From Caldilinea sp. (GTDB taxonomy: Bacteria > Chloroflexota > Anaerolineae > Caldilineales > Caldilineaceae): a DNA stretch of 6,578 bases. Both the position numbers and the translations under genes were made by a program. Of this stretch, positions 1-6,377 are shown one piece after another. Position 1 is the first letter of the stretch. Every line of letters begins with the position of its first letter. The notes beneath the pieces are model-generated. The model did not search any database and was not told the origin of the DNA. It saw only the letters and a list, made by a program, of their open reading frames with translations. The DNA lies in assembly GCA_026389955.1 (NCBI GenBank), contig JAPLGY010000434.1, positions 1 through 6,578 on the forward strand. The letters run 5' to 3'.

Positions 1-2045
1 CAGCAGCCACAGCGGCACTGCTCTGGCTGGTCGCCGGCCGGCTGGGCTTCAGCGACCGTACCGGGATGCTGCTCGGCCTGCTGTTTGGGCTGGCCACGAT
101 CGCCTGGCCCTATGCCAACCAATTTTTTGGCGAGCCCTTGAGTGCCTTCAGCCTGCTGCTGCTTTTTTACGCCCTGTTGGGCTGGCGTCGGCACCCGTCC
201 TGGGGCTGGATGCTGCTGGCGGGGAGTGCCGCCGGTGTGGTGGTTGCAACCGTCACGGCCCATGCTCTGCTGGTGATGGTGCTGGCCGGCTGGTGGCTGG
301 TCGATGGGCTGCGGCGCCGAGACCTTTCCTCTGCTGCCCGGTGGCGTGCTGTCGGGGCCTTTGCCATCCCGTTGGGGTTCACAGCGTTGCTTCTGGCGAT
401 CTACAACACGGTGCGCTTCGGCCACCCCCTGGAGACCGGCTATCACTTTGACGCCGGAGAAGGCTTTACGACCCCGCTTCCGCTGGGGCTGTGGGGGCTG
501 CTGGCCAGCCCCTACCGCGGGCTTTTCTGGCACACACCGCTGTTGCTGGCCGCCTGGGCTGCGTTCATCCCCTTTGTGCGCCGCCTGCGCAGCGAGGGAA
601 TTTTGATTGCCCTGCTCAGCACTGTGTTGATCGCCACCTACAGCCTGTGGTGGATGTGGTGGGGGGGCTTCGCCTGGGGTCCCCGCTTTTTGGTGCCGTT
701 GACGCCGTTCTGGATGCTCTGGTTGGCACCGGTGCTCGAACAGGCCGTCCACCCGCCTCGACCGTGGGCCCGCTCCGTGTCGGTCTGGCTGGTTGCGCTG
801 CTGGCACTCCTCTCGGGGGTCGTTCAGGTGGCTGCGGTCAGCGTCAATTTTGTCAATTACGAGATCGCCCTGCGCGGCCTCTACCCAACCGACTGGAACG
901 ACCCGCTGCGCCATCCCCCCCCGGCACAAAGTCTGGCCAATTTTCTGGACAGCCCGGTCTTTGGCCAGTTCAAGCTGATGGCCCAGGGGTTTGTCACCCA
1001 CAGCGACCTGGCCTGGCTGTGGGCAACCGGGGAACCAGCCCAGACGACCGTGCTCTGGCTGGTCGTGCTGATCGGCGGCGCTGCCGTGCTGACCCTGGCT
1101 GGCGGGGTGCTGGTCTGGTGGAGAGCGACCTCTGCCCCCCACACGTCTGCGTACACGATCGGTGCCCCGACCTTTGTCCTGGCAGCCGTGATTCCTGCCC
1201 TGCTGATCTCAACCTGGGCAGGCGAGGTTGGGCGCCAACCTGAATATGGCCAGAATGGAAACGGCTACCGGGCGATCCTCGCCGAAATTTGCAGCGGTGT
1301 CACCGAATCCGACAGCTTTGTCAACGTGGCACCTACCTACTATCAGATCCCCATGAACTGGATGCCCGGCGCCTGTCAGACCGACATTGTCACACTGGGC
1401 TATGCGCTCAACAGCCTGGCCTACCCAGAGACCGCCCAAGTGCTCGATCAGGCTGTGCGCAAAAGCGACCGCATCTGGTTTGTGACCAGCGGGGTGCAGG
1501 CCAACGACCCGGACAACACCCTGGAACGCTGGCTGGCCGACCATGCCTACAAAGCCACCGACAGCTGGTACGGCGACTTTCGCCTGCTGCAGTACGCCAC
1601 GGCAGTCCGGCTGGCAGGGGTCGAGGCGAACCCCGTCAACCAGGCGCTGTTGGGCCGTCGCGCCGAGCAGGTCACGGTCTTCTCAGCGCGATCCCCTTCG
1701 GTAGGGCTGGCAGGCAAGCCGCTCCCTATCGAGATCGAATACCGGCTTGAGGCCCCGACCGACCAGAACCTACGCTGGTTTGTCCAGCTGCTCAGCGGAC
1801 AAAATATCCCGCTTGCCTTGCTCGACAGCGGGCCCAACGACAACTACACGCTGTTCAGTTCGCTGCCTGCACGCGAGATTCTGGTCGAGCGTGCCGGGCT
1901 GCTTGTGCCCGCCAACACGCCTGAAGGCGATTATCTGCTGATCGCCGGGCTGTACAATCCAGCCGACGAGGCAGCACGCCTGGTCACGATCGACGGGCCC
2001 GATTTTGTCTCGCTGGGCGCAGTACGTGTGGTCAAGGCTCGCTAG
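1..2045 (+). CDS. GT39/PMT-like multi-pass membrane glycosyltransferase, 5' end cut by window
   Basis: Likely a GT-C fold glycosyltransferase that moves a sugar from a polyprenyl-phosphate carrier on the outer side of the cytoplasmic membrane. The frame is open from base 3 to the TAG at 2043-2045. The first Met (66) is probably internal: the 21 residues before it are open, hydrophobic and coding-like, no clear Shine-Dalgarno precedes it, and the first helix and catalytic loop expected for the family are missing. Counting from that Met, family-like stretches are IAWPYANQFFGEPL (12-25), SPYRGLFWHTPLLL (148-161) and WWGGFAWGPRFLVPLTPF (198-215). About 11-12 membrane segments can be seen, the last near 368-386. 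An exported region follows (about 387-520, with the only two Cys, 409 and 437), then a beta-sandwich (about 521-656) ending GDYLLIAGLY...VSLGAVRV. It is probably first or internal in an operon with the next two genes. Family call is confident; substrate unknown. Confidence 0.85.
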   Translation, partial: AATAALLWLVAGRLGFSDRTGMLLGLLFGLATIAWPYANQFFGEPLSAFSLLLLFYALLGWRRHPSWGWMLLAGSAAGVVVATVTAHALLVMVLAGWWLVDGLRRRDLSSAARWRAVGAFAIPLGFTALLLAIYNTVRFGHPLETGYHFDAGEGFTTPLPLGLWGLLASPYRGLFWHTPLLLAAWAAFIPFVRRLRSEGILIALLSTVLIATYSLWWMWWGGFAWGPRFLVPLTPFWMLWLAPVLEQAVHPPRPWARSVSVWLVALLALLSGVVQVAAVSVNFVNYEIALRGLYPTDWNDPLRHPPPAQSLANFLDSPVFGQFKLMAQGFVTHSDLAWLWATGEPAQTTVLWLVVLIGGAAVLTLAGGVLVWWRATSAPHTSAYTIGAPTFVLAAVIPALLISTWAGEVGRQPEYGQNGNGYRAILAEICSGVTESDSFVNVAPTYYQIPMNWMPGACQTDIVTLGYALNSLAYPETAQVLDQAVRKSDRIWFVTSGVQANDPDNTLERWLADHAYKATDSWYGDFRLLQYATAVRLAGVEANPVNQALLGRRAEQVTVFSARSPSVGLAGKPLPIEIEYRLEAPTDQNLRWFVQLLSGQNIPLALLDSGPNDNYTLFSSLPAREILVERAGLLVPANTPEGDYLLIAGLYNPADEAARLVTIDGPDFVSLGAVRVVKAR

Positions 2046-2052
2046 CCAGGCC

Positions 2053-2058
2053 AAGGAG
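2053..2058 (+). promoter_or_regulatory. Ribosome binding site of the YfhO-like gene
   Basis: AAGGAG lies 8 nt before the ATG at 2067, a near-ideal Shine-Dalgarno with good spacing. It supports this start over later Met codons. It sits inside the 21-nt gap after the upstream stop, with no room for a separate promoter and terminator, so the two genes are probably co-transcribed. Confidence 0.8.
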
Positions 2059-2066
2059 CAGAAGGG

Positions 2067-4397
2067 ATGGGCAGACCAGCCGGGCGTTGGCAGCAGAGGT
2101 GGATTCGTCGGGCCCGCAATGGCTGGATCTTGCTGCTGGCACTGGCCATCTTTTTTTACGCCCCGATCTTGGCTGGCCTGCGCACCTTTCCAGACGGGGA
2201 TTTCACCCACCACTTTTTGCCCTTCAACCTCTTTCTGCGCCAAGAACTGGCCGCCGGTCGGCTGCCGCTGTGGAACCCATTCACCTACAGCGGCCACCCG
2301 TTTCTGGCCGATATCCAGGCTGCGGTCTTTTACCCGCTGGGCACGCTCTGGGTCGCCCTGACCTTACCGCTGGCCGACGCAGGCACCCGGCTCTATCTGT
2401 TGCAGCTCGAAGCGGTCATGCAGGTGGCGCTGGCCGGCTGTTTCACCTATCTGTTGGTGCGCCGCCTCACCGGCCGCCACACAGCCGGTCTGGTGGCAGG
2501 GATCTGTTTCGCATTTTCGGGGTATCTGACAGGATACCCCGTGGTACAGCTGGCTGTGCTGCGCACTGCGATCTGGCTGCCTCTGCTGCTTTGGCTGCTG
2601 CTGCGAGGCGCTGAAGCGCCTCGACGCTGGGAGCGTTGGTTGGCGGTGGCCCCCGTGGCTGCGGTGGCCTTCCTGGGGGGACATGCACAGACCTTTCTGT
2701 ACAGCGCCTATACGGCAGCTGCCTGGGCAGCCCTGTTGGCGGTCTGGCAGTGGCGCCGACAGCCGTGGGAGGGTGCAGCGCTGGTGGGCGGGCTGTTGGC
2801 GGCAGCGGCGCTGGCGGGCGGGCTGGCTGCCCCCCAGCTGCTGCCCAGCCTGGAGTATGTGCAGCAGAGCGTGCGGGCCAACGTCGATTACGCCTATGTC
2901 AGCGGCGGATTTCCGCTGCAGGACACCTGGCAGCTGCTGCTCCCCGGTGTCCTGACCGAGTACTCGCCGCTCTACATCGGCGCGGTCGGGCTGGGGCTGA
3001 GCTTTGTGGCAGCAGGCGCCGCAGCACTGCGCAAAGACTGGTCGACGGTCGAGGGGAGCACTCCGGAGCCGGGCAAGCTGCATCACCGCACGGGAGTCTG
3101 CTTTTTTGGTGGGTTGGCCTTGGTGGCCCTGCTGCTCTCCTACGGCGGCAACGGCCCCCTCTACCCGCTCTTTTACCAGTCCGTTCCTGGGTTTGATCTG
3201 TTTCGAGGTCAGGAACGAGCCGCCTTTCTGGTCGCTTTTGGGCTGAGTGTGCTGGCAGGGTACGGCATGCTGGCGGTACGCCTGCTGCCGCCGACGCTGT
3301 GCAGCTGGCTGGCCACCCTCTACGCCGGGCTGGCCACCGCAGCGGTCTATCTGTTTGGCCTGCTCTGGCAGCTGCCTGGCCAAAGCGCAGTCGGACAGCT
3401 GCAGTTTCTAGGAGGGGCCGCCCTGACCCTGGCAACGGTCGCCGGCCTGGCCCTGCTGCTGCGTCTGCCCGGCTGGACCCCGCCGCGCACCCAGCTGCTG
3501 GTGCTGCTCACCTTCGCCAGTCTCTTCTGGGCCCATGCAGGGACCCAATGGAGCCCCTTTGGCCCGGCGCGCAAAACGCTGCTCGCCCCCGAAGTGATGG
3601 CAATTCAGCAGGCTGTCAGCTCCCCAGAGGCCGGAACCCCTGGCCGTGTCTACAACGAATACCGGGTCTACGAAGACTACGGCATGCGCGCCGGGGTCGA
3701 GGATGTGTGGGGCGCCAGCCCACTGCGGCTGGCCCGCTACGCCCGGCTCTTCGACAAATTTCCGCTCGACCGGCTGTGGCGGCTGACCGGGGTCAGCCAT
3801 GTGTTGACCTGGCGTCGCGATCTCTTTGTGCCGGCAACCTTGTTGGCTGAGTTCCCCCAGCAGAATGACACCACCTACCTGCACCGGCTGGAAAAGGCTC
3901 CCCCGCGCGCCTGGGTGGTGCACGATGTTGTGGTGGCAGACGACAGCGGCGCAGCAGTATTGCTGGCAGACCACAGTTTCGACCTGGATCGGCGGGGGAT
4001 ACTGCCCACCGACCCAAAAGGTCTGCTGGCAGAAACCTCGCTGGCTGCGCAGGTGCAGCCAGCCCAGGTGCAGCTGGTGCAGAAGGCACCGGGGGTAGTG
4101 ACAGTGCAGGTGGCCAGCCCCACCCCCGGCCTGTTGATCGTGAGCGAAAACTGGCTGCCAGGCTGGCGGGTAGTCGCCACCCGGTGGCCGGTCGATGCTC
4201 CGCCCCCGCTGGATGAGCCGTTGCGCGCCAACCTGACCCTGCTGGGCCTGCCGGTGCCAGCGGGGGAAGTAGAGGTGGAGCTGCGCTACCGGCCCGACAG
4301 CGTGCGCTTCGGGCTGGCCGTCGGCGCAGCCAGCGCTGGCGTGCTGCTTGTCGCAGCCGGGGTCGCCGGCCTGCAGCACCGGCGGAGGGGAGCATGA
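2067..4397 (+). CDS. YfhO-family multi-pass membrane protein (putative GT-C glycosyltransferase)
   Basis: A 776-residue protein with the hallmarks of the bacterial YfhO membrane protein family. Residues 41-91 form the first extracytoplasmic loop: DGDFTHHFLPFN, then LPLWNPFTYSGHPF (66-79) and QAAVFYPL (84-91), the family signature. D43 and D45 are candidate catalytic or metal-binding acids. Further family-like stretches are GGHAQTFLY (204-212), APQLLPSLE (255-263), LTEYSPLYIGAVGL (296-309) and FRGQERAAFL (379-388). About 14-15 helices run to residue 490. An exported domain follows (about 491-745) with ENWLPGWRVV (694-703) and LPVPAGEVEVELRYRP (728-743), typical of the YfhO C-terminus. A last helix (about 747-768) ends in a basic HRRRGA tail. 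In Bacillus subtilis YfhO takes part in glycosylating lipoteichoic acid outside the cell; here the acceptor is unknown. The stop overlaps the next gene's start by 4 nt (ATGA), which points to translational coupling. Confidence 0.9.
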   Translation: MGRPAGRWQQRWIRRARNGWILLLALAIFFYAPILAGLRTFPDGDFTHHFLPFNLFLRQELAAGRLPLWNPFTYSGHPFLADIQAAVFYPLGTLWVALTLPLADAGTRLYLLQLEAVMQVALAGCFTYLLVRRLTGRHTAGLVAGICFAFSGYLTGYPVVQLAVLRTAIWLPLLLWLLLRGAEAPRRWERWLAVAPVAAVAFLGGHAQTFLYSAYTAAAWAALLAVWQWRRQPWEGAALVGGLLAAAALAGGLAAPQLLPSLEYVQQSVRANVDYAYVSGGFPLQDTWQLLLPGVLTEYSPLYIGAVGLGLSFVAAGAAALRKDWSTVEGSTPEPGKLHHRTGVCFFGGLALVALLLSYGGNGPLYPLFYQSVPGFDLFRGQERAAFLVAFGLSVLAGYGMLAVRLLPPTLCSWLATLYAGLATAAVYLFGLLWQLPGQSAVGQLQFLGGAALTLATVAGLALLLRLPGWTPPRTQLLVLLTFASLFWAHAGTQWSPFGPARKTLLAPEVMAIQQAVSSPEAGTPGRVYNEYRVYEDYGMRAGVEDVWGASPLRLARYARLFDKFPLDRLWRLTGVSHVLTWRRDLFVPATLLAEFPQQNDTTYLHRLEKAPPRAWVVHDVVVADDSGAAVLLADHSFDLDRRGILPTDPKGLLAETSLAAQVQPAQVQLVQKAPGVVTVQVASPTPGLLIVSENWLPGWRVVATRWPVDAPPPLDEPLRANLTLLGLPVPAGEVEVELRYRPDSVRFGLAVGAASAGVLLVAAGVAGLQHRRRGA
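4384..4390 (+). promoter_or_regulatory. Ribosome binding site of the third glycosyltransferase gene
   Basis: GGAGGGG ends 3 nt before the ATG at 4394 (its GGAGG core ends 5 nt before). It lies inside the last codons of the upstream gene. With the ATGA start/stop overlap it supports this start and coupled translation of the two genes. Confidence 0.7.
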
Positions 4398-6265
4398 CAC
4401 GCGGCCGGCTGGCCACCCTGACCGTCTTGTTGGCGGCCTTCGCACTGCGTCTGGCCCTGCTCGATTTCCAGGAGCTGCGCGGCGATGAAGCGTTCGGCTA
4501 TTTTTTTATCCAACGCTCCTATGCCGACCTGACCACCGCGACAATCGATCTGCGCGAGCCCCACCCCTTGGCCAGCTATTACCTGGCCAAGGGATGGTTG
4601 GCGCTCGGCGGAGACAGCGAATTTTCGCTGCGTTTTCTGCCGGCCTGGTTTGGGGTGCTGGCAGTCGCTCTGACCGGCCGGCTGGCACGACGCCTTGGCT
4701 TGGGACAAGGTACCTCCTTGACAGCAGCTGTGCTGTTGGCCATCAGCCCCTATACGGTCTGGCACAGCCAGGATGCCCGGATGTACAGCATGAGCCTGGC
4801 GCTGACCACCGCCACAGTCTGGCTGGCGCTGGAACTGCTGCAGCGCCAGCGGCTGGTCTGGGGGCTGGCCTATGTGGGAAGCGCCTGGCTGGCGTTGCAT
4901 ACACACTACTACGCAACCTTTGTGCTGGGGGCGCTCAACCTGTTTGTGTTGGGACGGGCGCTGTGGGTGCCGTCAACACGTCCGAATCTGCTGCCCTGGT
5001 TGGGCTGGCAGCTGGCTGTGGGAGGGCTCTATCTGCCCTGGCTGACCCAGGTCGCCGGCATCGTGGGCGGCTACAGCGGCAACGGCGACTCGCCGGGCTT
5101 CCTGGCCATGCTGGAACGCAGCCTGGCGGTCTTTGCGGTCGGCGAGAGCACACCCGCCGCACAGCGCCCCTTCTGGGCGACCCTGGCCGCCCTGTCACTG
5201 CTGCTCGGCGGGCTGAAGCTGTGGCTGGGCAGACCGGCGGAGCGCCGAGCCCTGGGTCTGCTGCTCTGTTACCTGGCCATCCCGGTGCTGGCGATCTGGG
5301 TGAGCGCATGGAGCCGGCCCATTTTCAACGAACGCTATCTGGTCGCCAGTGCGCCGCCGTTTGCACTGCTGGCAGCCGCAGCACTGGGGGGGCGGCCGTT
5401 CCCCAAGCAGACCCGCACAGTGCTGCTGACAGTGCTGCTGACAGCGCTGCTGGCCGGCGCCAGTCTGGGCCTGACACGCTACTATCAGGACCCAGCGTAC
5501 AGCAAAACGCGCGGCTGGCGTCTGCTGGCTGCAGAATTCGATGTCCTGGGCGCCGGCGTGCCCACCCATGCGGCGCGGATCGCTCAAAACTTTCCAGATC
5601 CGACGCTCTGGTACTACTACCGGGGACCCATAGAGCATGTGGTGCTGCCACCAGCCCCTCACGCCGCCGCTGAGGCTCAGATAGAGGTTGAAAAACTGGC
5701 ACTGTCCGGGGTCAGGCGCGTGCTGCTGCCGCTGCAGCCAGCCCCTAACTGGGATGCTGACCAGCTGGCTGTGGCCGCGCTGACTGCCGGCGGATACACA
5801 CAGATAGCTGAACGTCAGACTGGCGTCTGGCCACTGCAGATCTGGACCACTGCCGACTTGAACCAGCCCACAGGTGTCGAAGATGGGGATTTCCCCAATG
5901 GGGTTCGACTGCTTGGCATGGCCAGGCTCGACCCAGCATTGCCAGGAGGCATTCTGGCACCGACACTCTGGCTGCAGGTGCCCCAATCACTCATGGGAAA
6001 TACAGCACTCAAGATTACTGTCCAGCTGCTGGACAGCACCGGCCAGCTGGCCGCCCAGCAGGACCGGCCGCTGGCCGGTGGTCAAAGCAAAGGCACAGCA
6101 ACGTTGCAGACGTTCGGGCTGGCATTGCCGCCTGACCTGGCACCGGGCCGCTACAGGTTGATCGCTGCACTCTATGACAGCGAGAGCGAAAACATGCCGC
6201 GCGTACACACCTTGGGCGGTGCCGAGGCTGTCCAACTGGGAAACGCAACGGTGTTGGCCCCCTAA
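4394..6265 (+). CDS. GT39 / RgtA-D-like membrane glycosyltransferase with C-terminal beta-sandwich
   Basis: A 623-residue protein, complete from ATG to TAA. It is likely a GT-C glycosyltransferase using a polyprenyl-phosphate sugar on the outer membrane face. The N-terminus fits the PMT/RgtA-D group well. After the first helix (about 5-23) comes LRGDEAFGYF (28-37), where D31 or E32 is the expected catalytic acid of loop 1. Next are EPHPLASYYLAKGW (55-68), GGDSEFSLRFLPAWFGVLAV (72-91) and SPYTVWHSQDARMYSMSLAL (118-137), the classic SP..WHSQ(D/E)ARMY motif. HTHYYATFVL (169-178) and NERYLVASAPPFALL (312-326) also match. About 12 helices end near 361. An exported alpha/beta-like region follows (about 366-490), then a beta-sandwich (about 495-620) with VQLLDSTGQLAAQQDRPL (543-560) and PGRYRLIAALYDSES (584-598). 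It has the same layout as the first gene in the window. It is the last gene of the putative operon. Sugar and acceptor cannot be told. Confidence 0.9.
   Translation: MTRGRLATLTVLLAAFALRLALLDFQELRGDEAFGYFFIQRSYADLTTATIDLREPHPLASYYLAKGWLALGGDSEFSLRFLPAWFGVLAVALTGRLARRLGLGQGTSLTAAVLLAISPYTVWHSQDARMYSMSLALTTATVWLALELLQRQRLVWGLAYVGSAWLALHTHYYATFVLGALNLFVLGRALWVPSTRPNLLPWLGWQLAVGGLYLPWLTQVAGIVGGYSGNGDSPGFLAMLERSLAVFAVGESTPAAQRPFWATLAALSLLLGGLKLWLGRPAERRALGLLLCYLAIPVLAIWVSAWSRPIFNERYLVASAPPFALLAAAALGGRPFPKQTRTVLLTVLLTALLAGASLGLTRYYQDPAYSKTRGWRLLAAEFDVLGAGVPTHAARIAQNFPDPTLWYYYRGPIEHVVLPPAPHAAAEAQIEVEKLALSGVRRVLLPLQPAPNWDADQLAVAALTAGGYTQIAERQTGVWPLQIWTTADLNQPTGVEDGDFPNGVRLLGMARLDPALPGGILAPTLWLQVPQSLMGNTALKITVQLLDSTGQLAAQQDRPLAGGQSKGTATLQTFGLALPPDLAPGRYRLIAALYDSESENMPRVHTLGGAEAVQLGNATVLAP
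5417..5452 (+). repeat. Three tandem 12-nt units within a membrane helix
   Basis: ACAGTGCTGCTG occurs twice, followed by ACAGCGCTGCTG (one base different). The units encode TVLL-TVLL-TALL, residues 342-353 of the GT39-like protein, in its last predicted transmembrane helix. Twelve bases keep the frame, so copy-number change would add or remove one helical turn. It may be only leucine-rich codon bias plus a recent small duplication. Confidence 0.7.
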
Positions 6266-6266
6266 A

Positions 6267-6306
6267 AACCTGTCAGAGACAGAATCTCTGCCCCTCTGAA
6301 TAGGTT
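6267..6306 (+). terminator. Stem-loop after the operon, weak terminator candidate
   Basis: Just after the TAA at 6265, CAGAGA (6274-6279) and TCTCTG (6285-6290) form a perfect 6-bp stem with a 5-nt loop. AACCT (6267-6271) and AGGTT (6302-6306) could close it as an outer 5-bp stem. No T-run follows, so this is not a classic intrinsic terminator. It could help end or protect the operon transcript. Its place between an operon and a new promoter is the main support. Confidence 0.3.
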
Positions 6307-6330
6307 CCTGGCTGTGCTATACTGAATAGA
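6296..6330 (+). repeat. Direct repeat CTGAATAG flanking the -10 region
   Basis: CTGAATAG occurs at 6296-6303 and again at 6322-6329, 26 bp apart. The first copy covers the place where a -35 box would sit. The second overlaps the end of the -10 hexamer and the likely transcription start. This could be a two-site operator for a regulator of the downstream gene, or chance. Confidence 0.35.
6315..6323 (+). promoter_or_regulatory. Extended -10 promoter for the repeat-containing exported protein
   Basis: TGCTATACT contains the extended -10 motif TGn directly before TATACT (6318-6323, five of six bases of TATAAT). Transcription would start near 6330-6331, giving a leader of about 48 nt. No good -35 is seen: at 16-nt spacing CTGAAT matches TTGACA at three of six positions. 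Extended -10 promoters can do without one. It is the most AT-rich promoter-like spot in the gap. Confidence 0.6.
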
Positions 6331-6339
6331 AGCTTGGCG

Positions 6340-6377
6340 ATCGGCGGGCGATGGAATGAGAGACAGGAAATCGGCGG
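6340..6377 (+). repeat. Direct repeat ATCGGCGG in the leader of the last gene
   Basis: ATCGGCGG occurs at 6340-6347 and at 6370-6377, the second copy touching the start codon at 6378. The first copy is followed 3 nt later by a minimal reading frame ATG-GAA-TGA (6351-6359). The pair could be a leader RNA or protein-binding element, or a small duplication of the start region. Function is unknown. Confidence 0.3.
6365..6370 (+). promoter_or_regulatory. Ribosome binding site of the repeat-containing exported protein
   Basis: AGGAAA ends 7 nt before the ATG at 6378 (its AGGA core 9 nt before), an acceptable Shine-Dalgarno. It favours this start over the ATG codons at 6351 and 6356, which have no such motif upstream. 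Confidence 0.55.

Noticed and set aside
66..68. ATG at 66 as the true start of the first gene
   Set aside because: The frame is open upstream to the window edge with hydrophobic coding-like residues, there is no convincing Shine-Dalgarno, and the protein would lack the family's first helix and catalytic loop.
2364..4445. Long open frames on the minus strand (339 and 345 residues)
   Set aside because: They lie opposite strongly recognisable YfhO-like coding sequence. Their translations are Gln/Arg/Pro/Gly-rich without domains, as expected of antisense shadows in GC-rich genes.
5195..5986. Minus-strand open frame of 263 residues
   Set aside because: It is antisense to the GT39-like gene, low in complexity (Gln/Cys/Gly-rich) and has no family motif.
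6274..6290. Classic intrinsic terminator
   Set aside because: The stem is only 6 bp and no T-run follows, so it is listed only as a weak candidate.
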